Assembly: GCA_937884755.1 (NCBI GenBank)
Contig: CAKZYJ010000174.1
Location: forward strand, 1-43,331
Length of the DNA stretch: 43,331 nucleotides
Reading direction: 5' to 3'
From: an uncultured Flammeovirgaceae bacterium
GTDB lineage: Bacteria; Bacteroidota; Bacteroidia; Cytophagales; Cyclobacteriaceae
A program made the position numbers and the translations under genes. Of the stretch, positions 16,811 to 25,051 are shown piece by piece. Numbering within the stretch: the stretch's first letter is position 1; each line of letters begins with the position of its first letter. The notes beneath the pieces were generated by a model. It had not been told where the DNA came from, searched no databases, and saw only the letters and a list, made by a program, of their open reading frames with translations.

Positions 16811-17596
16811 ATGCAAAACTCGGAACAACTACCCGATATCCACCTACCCCCTCACAAAAAAATATATTTTGCCTCTGACTTCCATTTAGGCTCCCCTAAC
16901 TTTAAGCAAAGCCGAGAGCGAGAAGTGGCTATCAAGCAATGGCTTGATTCTACTATAGATGATGCCTACGCTGTTTTCTTGCTAGGCGACCTATTTGATT
17001 TTTGGTTTGAGTATCGGCGGGTAGTCCCTAAAGGCTTTTTGTACTTTCAGAGTAGATTGGTGAAATTGGTAGAGAATGACGTCAAACTATTTATTTTCAC
17101 GGGGAATCATGATCTGTGGATGTTTAACTATTTTGAACAAGAACTCGGAATACCGGTAATTCGCCAACCAGTTTCAGTCAAGGTAGATCAACACTATATC
17201 CACTTAGGGCACGGCGATGGTTTGGGGCCGGGTGATCGTACCTATAAAGTGCTTAAGAAAATATTTACTTCCCCTATCGGTCAGCAACTCTTTTCCCTGA
17301 TTCATCCCGATTTGGGAATATTTCTGGCTGATGCTTGGTCACGGAATAGCCGGGAATCTAACGAAAAGAAAGACGAATCCTTTCGGGGTAAAGAATACGA
17401 GTGGATTTATCAGTACTGTGTTGAAGTAGAGTCTCAACGGCATCATGACTATTACGTCTTTGGCCATCGTCATCTTCCGTTAGAAATACCAGTAACCGAA
17501 AATAGTCGTTATTATAATTTAGGTGAATGGATCACCGAACGAACCTATGGAGTTTACGATGGGCAGAGCTTTAAACTACACAAATTTACTAGCTAG
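16811..17596 (+). CDS. lpxH: UDP-2,3-diacylglucosamine diphosphatase (LpxH-like)
   Basis: A 261-residue calcineurin-like metallophosphoesterase that cleaves UDP-2,3-diacylglucosamine to lipid X and UMP in lipid A synthesis. The metal-binding motifs are all present: SDFHLG (D23, H25), LLGDLFDFWFEY (D60), GNHD (99-102 region), GHGDG (about 134) and GHRH (218-221). ATG 16811 is chosen because the upstream GTG of the open frame lies inside the ftsH terminator. The next gene begins within its last 38 bases. The specific assignment to LpxH rather than another metallophosphoesterase rests on motif spacing and FDFWFEY. Confidence 0.87.
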   Translation: MQNSEQLPDIHLPPHKKIYFASDFHLGSPNFKQSREREVAIKQWLDSTIDDAYAVFLLGDLFDFWFEYRRVVPKGFLYFQSRLVKLVENDVKLFIFTGNHDLWMFNYFEQELGIPVIRQPVSVKVDQHYIHLGHGDGLGPGDRTYKVLKKIFTSPIGQQLFSLIHPDLGIFLADAWSRNSRESNEKKDESFRGKEYEWIYQYCVEVESQRHHDYYVFGHRHLPLEIPVTENSRYYNLGEWITERTYGVYDGQSFKLHKFTS

Positions 17597-18368
17597 TTTG
17601 CTACTGGTATTTCTGTTTAGTGTCAACCTTGGGGCTCAATCGTGGACTTTGGTAGATAGTATTGCCACTCTAACCCCCAGTTCGGTGGCAGTTGATTTAT
17701 CGGGCAGAATCTATTTCTCTACCTCAGAGGGAGGTATTCTTCAGTTTTCCGAAGCCGGTGATAGTCTGCGAGCCTTTCAGCCTTCTGGGCAGGAACCTCC
17801 TGACTTATTTACCTGGCAAATGCTACGTACACAAGCCTATTTCCCGTTTCAGCAATCCCTATTAATCATTGACCAGAATTTAAACGAAGTATCACATGTC
17901 ACCTTACCAGAAACAGTGCTAGGCAATGCCTTTCTGGGCGCCGATCAGCATGTGTGGTACGTAAATTCCGAACGGCTATTGATCAAATATAATCCCGTCC
18001 TAGACCAGACCGTACTTTCCACTTCGCTACAATGGTACCTTCAGCCCAGTAGCATCATTTTATCCTTACACGAATATCAGAACCGCTTGTATATTCAATT
18101 CAGCCAGCAGGTGATTATTCTGGATTTGTATGGCAACTACTTGTCAAAGCTTTCTATTGAAACTGAAAAGCCGGTCAGGTTTTTGAAGAACAATTTGTAT
18201 TTCACAGACAGTGAAAAGATAGAGTTAGTCGGGCTTTATGATAACGAAATAAAAGAGATGCTGCTTCCAAATAATGTAAGCCCGGATCATTTACTTCTTA
18301 CCGAAAATTTTCTACATATATTCAGAAACAACTATTGGTACCGGTACCAAAAACAAACTTTACCCTAA
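17559..18368 (+). CDS. Secreted protein of unknown function, possibly a beta-propeller
   Basis: A 269-residue protein that I cannot place in a named family. It has a signal peptide (LLASLLLVFLFSVNLGAQS, no lipobox) followed by beta-rich sequence with short repeats of the style found in six-bladed propellers, such as VAVDLSGRIYFSTSEGG, NAFLGADQHVWYVN and YGNYLSKLSIE. The ATG at 17559 lies 38 bases inside lpxH, so the two genes are translationally coupled. Export to the periplasm or outer membrane is inferred from the signal peptide. A role linked to lipid A is only suggested by the overlap. Confidence 0.7.
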   Translation: MGRALNYTNLLASLLLVFLFSVNLGAQSWTLVDSIATLTPSSVAVDLSGRIYFSTSEGGILQFSEAGDSLRAFQPSGQEPPDLFTWQMLRTQAYFPFQQSLLIIDQNLNEVSHVTLPETVLGNAFLGADQHVWYVNSERLLIKYNPVLDQTVLSTSLQWYLQPSSIILSLHEYQNRLYIQFSQQVIILDLYGNYLSKLSIETEKPVRFLKNNLYFTDSEKIELVGLYDNEIKEMLLPNNVSPDHLLLTENFLHIFRNNYWYRYQKQTLP

Positions 18369-18388
18369 ATTGGGTGACTACTAACAAA

Positions 18389-18853
18389 ATGATATATTCG
18401 GAAATGTTTCATACTGACTGCGATAAGATAAAGGGTGCTTTTCCTACCCTAGGTATTGTCGTTGCGTTAATGTTCTTTGGTATTTGCCATTCCGGATTTA
18501 CGCAAACTACCGATTCTATTCGTTCATCGTTAGATTCTTCGCTATTCATTCCATCTACATCGCCGGTAGAGAATCGTATTCAGTATACCCGGAACATTCT
18601 AAATCAGTCTTTTGACTTTCAACTACAACCCGTATCACCGGGTAAATTTCAGATTAATATAAAAGGCGGCCTTCGTACTGACTTGAGCATAAAGGTGTAC
18701 GACGTTATTGGGAATCTCTTGTATGAAGATGATGTTCGAATTCGCGGCTTTTTACGCAAAGAGCTTGACCTGTCCGATTACAAATCCAATTTTTTTATTA
18801 TTGAGATTGGCAATACCGAAGTCAACAAAACGAAAAGTATTGTTGCCATTTAG
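18389..18853 (+). CDS. Short exported protein with a T9SS sorting-domain-like C-terminus
   Basis: A 154-residue protein. The hydrophobic segment ending FFGICHSGFTQ (about residues 25-45) looks like a signal peptide; a start at 18404 would give a more usual one. About 35 residues of Ser/Thr-rich linker follow. The last ~75 residues (IKVYDVIGNLLYEDD, KELDLSDYKSN, NKTKSIVAI) resemble the type A C-terminal sorting domain of T9SS cargo. There is no catalytic or binding domain between signal and sorting-like domain. It is in the lpxH operon, about 20 bases after the propeller-like gene. Alternatively it could be a plain Ig-like periplasmic protein. Confidence 0.65.
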   Translation: MIYSEMFHTDCDKIKGAFPTLGIVVALMFFGICHSGFTQTTDSIRSSLDSSLFIPSTSPVENRIQYTRNILNQSFDFQLQPVSPGKFQINIKGGLRTDLSIKVYDVIGNLLYEDDVRIRGFLRKELDLSDYKSNFFIIEIGNTEVNKTKSIVAI

Positions 18854-18890
18854 CAGGATAAGATGCAAACAGACCGTTTATTAGGGAAGA

Positions 18891-20429
18891 CTATTCAGCC
18901 CCTTCTGTAGTTGCCAGGCTTAGGTTGGGTACTCCTGCTTCGTAGAAAAGCTCGGCCTTAGATTTTTCCCGCTGAGTCTGAAACTTCAACAGCTTAATGC
19001 GGGCGTCTAGGAGCTCTGTTTCGCGGGTATTGATCAGAAAGATAGAACTCTCCCCAAACTCAAATTTTCTCAATTCACCATCCAACAACTGCCCGTAAAA
19101 GTCAACCATGTTGGTTTGCTGAAGGATAATCTGTTTCAGATTCTCAATAGTATTGTAAGTGGTTAGCACCCCGTTAGCGATCAGTTGTCGCTGATAGGAC
19201 TGCTCAAAGTAAATCTGCTCCAGCTTGATATTAGTTTGAGCTAGTTTACCGCGTTCTTTACGAAGAAACAGTGGGAAGTAAAACTGCACTCCCGCTTTAT
19301 AATCGTTAAAGAAAAACTGTTCACCATTGCCGTTTCCGTTACTGCCTGAGGAACCGCTGCCAGCAATAGATTCGGTCAAGAAATTATATTTTAGATTGAT
19401 TTCCGGCTTTAAAAATTCCCGGGCTAAACGACGTTCAATCTCGGTTTGCTGAAATTTGGCCGTCAGTTTTCTTAGCTCAGGGTGAGCTTCTGCTGCCAGC
19501 TCCTGCAAAGCGGCTAGCACTTCAATACTAACCTCTTCACCTTCATCCATAATCGGTACGGTACTTTCGGCTAACTCTAATGGAAGTACCTGAGAACCAT
19601 CTTCATCGGTGGCTGACCACAGGAAAACCGCTACAGCCAATCGAGCATTTTCTAATTCCAGTTGAGCCTGTACACGCTGAACATCTCGCTCCTGGTAGTT
19701 GATAAAGGCTTTTAAAGAGTCAAAAGGAGCAACATCGCCGTTAATTACCTGCTGTACCACCCCATTGTACCTACGCAAAGCCACATCTTCCACCTCACTG
19801 ATAATGACGTACTGGCGGTAGGCATAGTACCAATCCCAGTAGGCTTTAGCCGCGCTAAACAATAGTTTATTAATTTCTTTAATCTGATCTGCTTCAGCTA
19901 AATCCTGCATAAACTGAGCCTGGCGGATAGCTGCTCTTCGGCGGTCGATAAACAGTCCCCGCCCTACTGGAAGCGAGACACCGGCATAAATTAATCCATT
20001 TTCAGTGTTCTCGAGTTCATCGCTTAAGTACTCACCAGCATTCTGCTCGTAACCTACCTCCAAGTCAGCCGGAAACCACATCGGAATTTTCAACCTACTA
20101 TCCCAACGATTATAGTAACGCGTCCCTTTAAAATCTTTGATATCAAAATCAGATTGAATGGTGGGATCTAGCATCCCCCGAGCCATGCGTAACTCCTGAA
20201 AAGCTGCATCGTCAAACAGATTAGCTCTTCGAACAATTGGGTGCTGAGTCAGAATATGAGCAAAGAACTCCTCCAGTGTAAATGCTAGATCTGCGGGAGC
20301 CAGTGTATCCTGCTGCGCATAACTGTTTTTTGCCGGAACGAGCAGGAGTAGCAAACATCCCAAAAATCCACTGAGGATTACTTTATGAAACTTCAGTTTT
20401 TTACTTGTATTTCGAGACTGAAAATGCAT
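18891..20429 (-). CDS. TolC family outer-membrane efflux protein
   Basis: A 512-residue outer-membrane channel. The N-terminal signal (LSGFLGCLLLLLVPAKNSYA) is followed by the long helical and beta repeats of the OEP family, seen in LAFTLEEFFAHILTQHPIVRRANLF and the second-half repeat around ALQELAAEAHPELRKLTAKF. It forms the outer-membrane exit duct for the ABC and HlyD proteins encoded directly upstream and starts 15 bases after the HlyD stop. A Gly/Ser-rich loop (SGSSGSNGNGNGE) sits in the middle of the second repeat. The substrate is unknown. Confidence 0.92.
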   Translation of the reverse strand: MHFQSRNTSKKLKFHKVILSGFLGCLLLLLVPAKNSYAQQDTLAPADLAFTLEEFFAHILTQHPIVRRANLFDDAAFQELRMARGMLDPTIQSDFDIKDFKGTRYYNRWDSRLKIPMWFPADLEVGYEQNAGEYLSDELENTENGLIYAGVSLPVGRGLFIDRRRAAIRQAQFMQDLAEADQIKEINKLLFSAAKAYWDWYYAYRQYVIISEVEDVALRRYNGVVQQVINGDVAPFDSLKAFINYQERDVQRVQAQLELENARLAVAVFLWSATDEDGSQVLPLELAESTVPIMDEGEEVSIEVLAALQELAAEAHPELRKLTAKFQQTEIERRLAREFLKPEINLKYNFLTESIAGSGSSGSNGNGNGEQFFFNDYKAGVQFYFPLFLRKERGKLAQTNIKLEQIYFEQSYQRQLIANGVLTTYNTIENLKQIILQQTNMVDFYGQLLDGELRKFEFGESSIFLINTRETELLDARIKLLKFQTQREKSKAELFYEAGVPNLSLATTEGAE

Positions 20430-20444
20430 AACAATAAGAATTTC

Positions 20445-21806
20445 CTATTTGGAAGCAGTTTTCAACTCAGTGGCTTTAGTATTGGTTTCTTCCTCCAAAC
20501 TCGGTGGGAAGCCGTTGTACAGTCGCCATAGTTCGTACCAAAGCGGCACTTCATTAAGCATGGCAAACCCTTGCACTCCCGAGCCTAAACGTAACTGCTC
20601 AGGCCAGTCACCATCATTAGCTGGGTCAGGAGTCACTAGTATTCGGTACTTGCCTTCTTTATTGTCAGTTTCCACGAAATCGATTACCTGGACAATGCCG
20701 CCAAAAGTACCAACTGCTACGCTGGGCCAACCAGAGAACTGTAGGGCGGGCCAACCATCAAATTCTAATCGAACATGTCGCCCCACTTCCAACAAAGGCA
20801 CATCCATTGGTTTAACGTATAATGCTACTGCCTTATCCGGATTGCGAGGCATAACGGTAACTACTCCCTCACCTTCTTTGATGGTTTCGCCAATACCAGT
20901 CTTTAAAGCCTTTACTACAAATCCGTCCTGAGGGGCAATAATTGAGTAGCGGCCCTGCCGTACTTCCACATTAGCGTATTCGTTGCGTTGTTTTACAAGA
21001 TCTCCTTCGGCTTCAAATAGTTCCGCCCGAGTAAGACTTAGATCAGACTGAGCTTTACTAATTTTCTCAGCGTAATCAGCATCAATAGAGTTTAACTCAA
21101 TTTGAGCGTTGATTAACTCATTTTGGGTAGTGTAGTACTTATTTTCAGTGGAAATCAGTTTAGCCTGAGCCTGCTGATATTTTTGCTCTTTCTGCTGTAG
21201 CTCAGTTAATGACTTCAATCCCTCATCGTAGAGGGTCTGCTGCCGCTCAAACTGATTCTTTGCGATACTAGTGTTCACTTTCTCGGCCACAAAATCGGTA
21301 CTATCACTGATTACCTTCAGTTCGTTCTGGGTTACCTTGTTCCGAGCCTGGTCCAGTTTAAGCTTCCAGGCATCACGTAGTGCAGCTATCTGACGCTCTA
21401 GGGCCTCTGCTTTTTGTTGTTTGGCAGCAATACTTGCTTGTTTAGCATCAATTTGAGCACCAAGACGCTGCAATAGTTGTGGGTCAAAAAATTTATCTTT
21501 AACCTCACGAATAGTCAAAATAGTATCTCCTTCCTGCACATATTCCCCTTCGTTGACCAGCCAGTTTGTAATCTGGCCCGGAATAGCACTTTGAATGGTT
21601 TGGGGACGATTTTCGGGGGAAAGGGCTGTCACCTCACCCGTAGCATTGATATTCTGCTGCCAGGGCAAAAACAACACCATCAGCAAAAAGATGCCGATTC
21701 CGCCCAGCCACTTTGCCAACACTCTACCCGCCCGGGGAGATTGCAAAACATTCATGGATTCTAGCTGAGAAAGATACTCAGGCTGCTTGAAAATAGCTTT
21801 TCTCAT
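20445..21806 (-). CDS. HlyD family periplasmic adaptor (membrane fusion protein)
   Basis: A 453-residue adaptor joining the inner-membrane ABC protein to TolC. It has a short cytosolic N-terminus, one membrane segment (about 33-48, GIGIFLLMVLFLPW), a split lipoyl-type domain (AIPGQITNWLVNEGEYVQ and DGFVVKALKTGIGETIKEGE), a long alpha-helical hairpin (about 115-280) rich in Gln, Lys and Glu, and a beta-barrel part (VALYVKPMDVPLLEVGRHV). It begins 8 bases after the ABC gene stop, so the three genes form one operon. Confidence 0.92.
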   Translation of the reverse strand: MRKAIFKQPEYLSQLESMNVLQSPRAGRVLAKWLGGIGIFLLMVLFLPWQQNINATGEVTALSPENRPQTIQSAIPGQITNWLVNEGEYVQEGDTILTIREVKDKFFDPQLLQRLGAQIDAKQASIAAKQQKAEALERQIAALRDAWKLKLDQARNKVTQNELKVISDSTDFVAEKVNTSIAKNQFERQQTLYDEGLKSLTELQQKEQKYQQAQAKLISTENKYYTTQNELINAQIELNSIDADYAEKISKAQSDLSLTRAELFEAEGDLVKQRNEYANVEVRQGRYSIIAPQDGFVVKALKTGIGETIKEGEGVVTVMPRNPDKAVALYVKPMDVPLLEVGRHVRLEFDGWPALQFSGWPSVAVGTFGGIVQVIDFVETDNKEGKYRILVTPDPANDGDWPEQLRLGSGVQGFAMLNEVPLWYELWRLYNGFPPSLEEETNTKATELKTASK

Positions 21807-21814
21807 TTTTTAGA

Positions 21815-24013
21815 TTAAGAAGTAAGTGGTCGCACTTCGTGATCGATAATTTTCTGAAAGTATGGGTTTTTGCTTACATCTTCCAAAGACCCTTCTGATA
21901 CAATCTCGCCTTCCTTCAACACTACCACTCGGGTACAATTAGTTAAAATAATCGGATCAGTTGAAACTGTAATCAATGTCCAACTATGCTTAGGGTCTGT
22001 CAGGTAGCGAATGAGTCTTTCCTTCTCAGAATGCTCAAAGTAGTAGAAGAAATCGTTCAGGATGATTACTTTTGGCCGTTTGGCAATGCAACGCGCCAGA
22101 GTTATTTTATTAGCTAGCCCAGTAGAAAGTGTTTTACCTCCACTCACCAACGGGGTATGAAGTCCGTTAGGCAATCGCTGTATATCTTCGCTGGCACCTA
22201 CCGCCTCTATAGCCTCTATTGCGGTTTGATAATTGGAATTTGGTTTACCCACCAGAATATTCTCCAGCACCGTACCGTCGAAAATATCTTCTTGAGAAAC
22301 GTTCTTAGCAATATTGTCCCGCAAAAAGCCCATATCAATATCGCTCAGCGAAACATTGTTATAAGTAACTACTCCTTTGTAGCCAGAATAAATGCCATCT
22401 ACAATATTAACCAATGTAGACTTACCACTGCCGGAGTAGCCAGTAATACAAATTCTTTCGCCAGGCTTAAACGTCAGGTTAATATTCTTTAATGCCGGTC
22501 GTGGATTATTAGGATATGAATAGGTTAAATCTTTAATATCAATATTGATACCTTTCTCAAAGTACTTCTCTGGCAACCGTACCCCGGTTTGATTCTCCAG
22601 CGGCAAATCAGTTACGTGTCCGATCTTATCTACCGCTGTAAGAACATCATATACTGTATCCAGGTTGATAATAATCTTCTCAACTGCCCCTAGCACTAAC
22701 ACGATGATAATTTCGGCTGCTACAAATTGACCCAATGTAATTTGCCGATCAATGACTAATAATGTACCGAGGACAAGTACTCCTCCTGTAATTAGTACTT
22801 TGAATAGAACAATAAATGAAAACTGCCGGATCAGTACCCCAAAGTGTACTTTTCGGTGAAGCAAATACTGATTAATGTTGTAGTCGGCCTTTTTCATAGG
22901 TAGGCGGGTAGTACCTGCCACCTTAAAAGAGGTAAGGGCCCGGGCTAGCTCTTCTAGCCAGAAGGCAACCTTATATAAATATTTAGACTCAACAATGGAT
23001 GATTCCAGCCCTTTGGCTCCTGTGAAGTAAAAGATAAGCACCAGAATCGCGACCAAGAATAGCGCAAAGAATACGAAGAAGGGGTGGTAAAAAGATAACA
23101 GAATCAACCCGAAGAGTATCTGTAGCAATGCCGTTGAGAGATCAATCAGTAGTTTAGGCAACCCTTTCTGGATAGTCAGAATATCAAAGAACCGATTGAT
23201 TAATTCCGGGGTGTGGTACTTAAACAGCGCCTCAGCATTTATCTTAGGCACCCGGTAGGCAAACTCAAATGCAGTTTTGGCAAAGACTCGGCGTTGTAAA
23301 ACCTCTACCATAGAAATCTGCATAATTTGCAGTACCCCCGAAATTAGTATACCAACGAGCACCAACGCAATGAGCAGCACTACTGAATTGAACCACATGC
23401 CTCCCGAAATGAACCCTACGATGGCCTGGGTCCCTAGTGGCAGGGATAAGCTGACAATACCAACAGCGATGGCGTAGATATAAACGTATACAATGTCCTT
23501 CCTTTCTGGTTCTAAGAGCTGGATAAACCGCTGAACCGGAGTGGGATGCCTATCACCCTGGTCCGTCTTACTCACCATGCTATGAAAGGGGAAAGCTGTA
23601 ACGAATACAACCTCTTCCTCCTCATTCAAAAAAAGCTCCCCCGCCAGCGATTCCAGATTCACCGGATGATTTCGCCCATTATCCCGTACAATGCTCGCTT
23701 CCTGACTTAGCTTTTCGTTTAACCGAATTACAACTGGTTGGTAATTGTTGTCTGCATCACGCTGAAATAACAAAATGGGAAAATCAGTATCCCTGACAAA
23801 CTTCTCAAATTTCTCTTTCTCGATACTGTTAGAGATGAACACCAACTGCATACGTTCCCCGGCCTCAGACAAGTCGCCAATGAAATCTTCAACCGAAGTA
23901 GGACAAGTTGGGCAAACATTTGCCACAATGTCCTCCAAATCGGGAAGCGAGTACTCATGCTTCAGGGCTTCCGCAAAAAATTGTAGAATTGATGTAATTT
24001 GTTTCGTATCCAT
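21815..24013 (-). CDS. Type I secretion-like ABC transporter with an atypical, degenerate nucleotide-binding domain
   Basis: A 732-residue fused permease/ATPase. Residues 1-165 form a soluble N-terminal region that resembles the inactive C39-peptidase-like domain of RTX-type exporters (TDFPILLFQ, QPVVIRL, EEEVVFVTAF); no catalytic Cys/His pair is seen, though CPTC occurs at 34-37. About six membrane segments lie between 180 and 440. The nucleotide-binding domain has an intact Walker A (GYSGSGKST, 525-533) and Q-loop (SQEDIF). The signature is LSTGL (629-633) instead of LSGGQ, Walker B reads VIILND (N653, D654) instead of hhhhDE, and T685 stands where the H-loop histidine should be. It is the first gene of the operon with HlyD and TolC. 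The exported substrate is unknown. Confidence 0.87.
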   Translation of the reverse strand: MDTKQITSILQFFAEALKHEYSLPDLEDIVANVCPTCPTSVEDFIGDLSEAGERMQLVFISNSIEKEKFEKFVRDTDFPILLFQRDADNNYQPVVIRLNEKLSQEASIVRDNGRNHPVNLESLAGELFLNEEEEVVFVTAFPFHSMVSKTDQGDRHPTPVQRFIQLLEPERKDIVYVYIYAIAVGIVSLSLPLGTQAIVGFISGGMWFNSVVLLIALVLVGILISGVLQIMQISMVEVLQRRVFAKTAFEFAYRVPKINAEALFKYHTPELINRFFDILTIQKGLPKLLIDLSTALLQILFGLILLSFYHPFFVFFALFLVAILVLIFYFTGAKGLESSIVESKYLYKVAFWLEELARALTSFKVAGTTRLPMKKADYNINQYLLHRKVHFGVLIRQFSFIVLFKVLITGGVLVLGTLLVIDRQITLGQFVAAEIIIVLVLGAVEKIIINLDTVYDVLTAVDKIGHVTDLPLENQTGVRLPEKYFEKGINIDIKDLTYSYPNNPRPALKNINLTFKPGERICITGYSGSGKSTLVNIVDGIYSGYKGVVTYNNVSLSDIDMGFLRDNIAKNVSQEDIFDGTVLENILVGKPNSNYQTAIEAIEAVGASEDIQRLPNGLHTPLVSGGKTLSTGLANKITLARCIAKRPKVIILNDFFYYFEHSEKERLIRYLTDPKHSWTLITVSTDPIILTNCTRVVVLKEGEIVSEGSLEDVSKNPYFQKIIDHEVRPLTS

Positions 24014-24107
24014 TGCTGGGTTGGTCGTATATCGTTTAGGTCTACGGCTGAAACTATGAAAGGGTTACTTTCATATAAAATACGCTTACTATCATTGCCT
24101 AATAAAA

Positions 24108-24138
24108 GAAAAGCCTGTACTAGTAATACAAGCTTTTC
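24108..24138 (-). terminator. Terminator of the FKBP gene
   Basis: GAAAAGCCTGTA (24108-24119) pairs with TACAAGCTTTTC (24127-24138), a 12-bp stem with one G-T pair and a 7-base loop. On the minus strand it is followed by TTTTATT (24101-24107). It separates the FKBP transcript from the export operon downstream. Confidence 0.8.
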
Positions 24139-24167
24139 TTCGGTTAGTTTGAAATTAGGCAAAAATT

Positions 24168-24596
24168 TTACACAATATTCATCAACTCTATATCAAACGT
24201 AAGGTCTTGGCCGGCCAGCGGATGATTGGCATCCAATACAACGGTATCCTCTCGCATTTCAGTAATTACTACCGGGACCTGTCTGCCCTGGGTGTTCACT
24301 GCTAATTGCTGTCCGACTTCAGGAGTGATATTAGGAGGAAAGTCCCCCTTAGAAACTTCCATAATCATTTCCGGTTTCTTCTCACCATAAGCTTCTTGGC
24401 TGGGAATTTTCACTTGCTTGCTGTCACCTACTTCCATTCCATCCACAGCTTTCTCGAAGCCAGGAATCATTTGTCCTTGACCCAATGTAAACTCTAGCGG
24501 TTGGTCTCTTTGCCGTGAAGAATCAAACTGAGAGCCATCGTCTAAGGTTCCAGTGTAGTGTACTTGCACAGTGTCGCCTGTTTTTGCTTTAGACAT
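24168..24596 (-). CDS. FKBP-type peptidyl-prolyl cis-trans isomerase (SlyD-like)
   Basis: A 142-residue cytosolic prolyl isomerase/chaperone. The FKBP core is split: VQVHYTGTLDDGSQFDSS, FTLGQGQMIPGFEKAVDGM and a C-terminal FDIELMNI strand, with an insert-in-flap-like region (about 65-125) in between, as in SlyD. The histidine-rich metal-binding tail of E. coli SlyD is missing. ATG 24596 (MSKAKTGDTVQ) is preferred over the start 11 codons upstream. It has its own terminator. Confidence 0.9.
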   Translation of the reverse strand: MSKAKTGDTVQVHYTGTLDDGSQFDSSRQRDQPLEFTLGQGQMIPGFEKAVDGMEVGDSKQVKIPSQEAYGEKKPEMIMEVSKGDFPPNITPEVGQQLAVNTQGRQVPVVITEMREDTVVLDANHPLAGQDLTFDIELMNIV

Positions 24597-24737
24597 AATG
24601 TAGAATTTGTTATTATAATATATATCCACTTATCGCTAAATGAAGCATTCTGACCGGGCAATAATTCCCACCTGCCGAATTAGTGGCCTTTTTATACGAT
24701 TGATGCTATATCTTCATTAAAAATTAACAGCTTGACT

Positions 24738-24980
24738 ATGTCATCTTCACTGAACTCTGAGCTAGAGTTAAACGAAATTATATCGCGACTTAATCATCAA
24801 ATAACTGGAACTTTGGCCCGACTGGAAGGGCTGTACTTACTGTACAAACAAGAAGGTCAGCTGCGCGATGAGCTGTGGGAAGCCGCTTTCCAACAAGCCA
24901 AACAAGAGACTTATTCTGAACTAGAATGCAGCTTTGCCCTATGTCAACCTCCCTACAAATCTAAACTTCAGGTTGCCTGA
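24738..24980 (+). CDS. Small hypothetical protein, 80 residues
   Basis: I do not recognise this gene. The predicted protein begins MSSSLNSELELNEIISRL and is mostly charged helix (about residues 5-65) with heptad-like spacing of Leu and Ile, so it may form a coiled coil. There is no signal peptide or membrane segment. ATG 24738 is preferred to the TTG two codons upstream. It lies 71 bases before the TonB receptor gene on the same strand. Composition resembles that of its neighbours, but the gene is supported only by its open frame and position. Confidence 0.4.
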   Translation: MSSSLNSELELNEIISRLNHQITGTLARLEGLYLLYKQEGQLRDELWEAAFQQAKQETYSELECSFALCQPPYKSKLQVA

Positions 24981-25051
24981 CGACATTCTGGCTCTTTTTC
25001 TGAACATAAACACCTATGTGTCGTTAGAATCTGCAAACTCACGAAGAAGTA

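Noticed and set aside
20449-20931. 160-codon frame antisense to the HlyD gene
   Set aside because: It lies fully inside a clear coding region on the other strand and has no domain pattern.
23510-24007. Active C39 bacteriocin-processing peptidase at the ABC N-terminus
   Set aside because: No catalytic Cys followed by the usual His and Asp could be identified. The CPTC pair does not fit the motif.
23962-24162. 66-codon minus-strand frame before and overlapping the ABC gene
   Set aside because: It runs through the 12-bp FKBP terminator hairpin and then overlaps the ABC gene in another frame. It has no recognisable motif.
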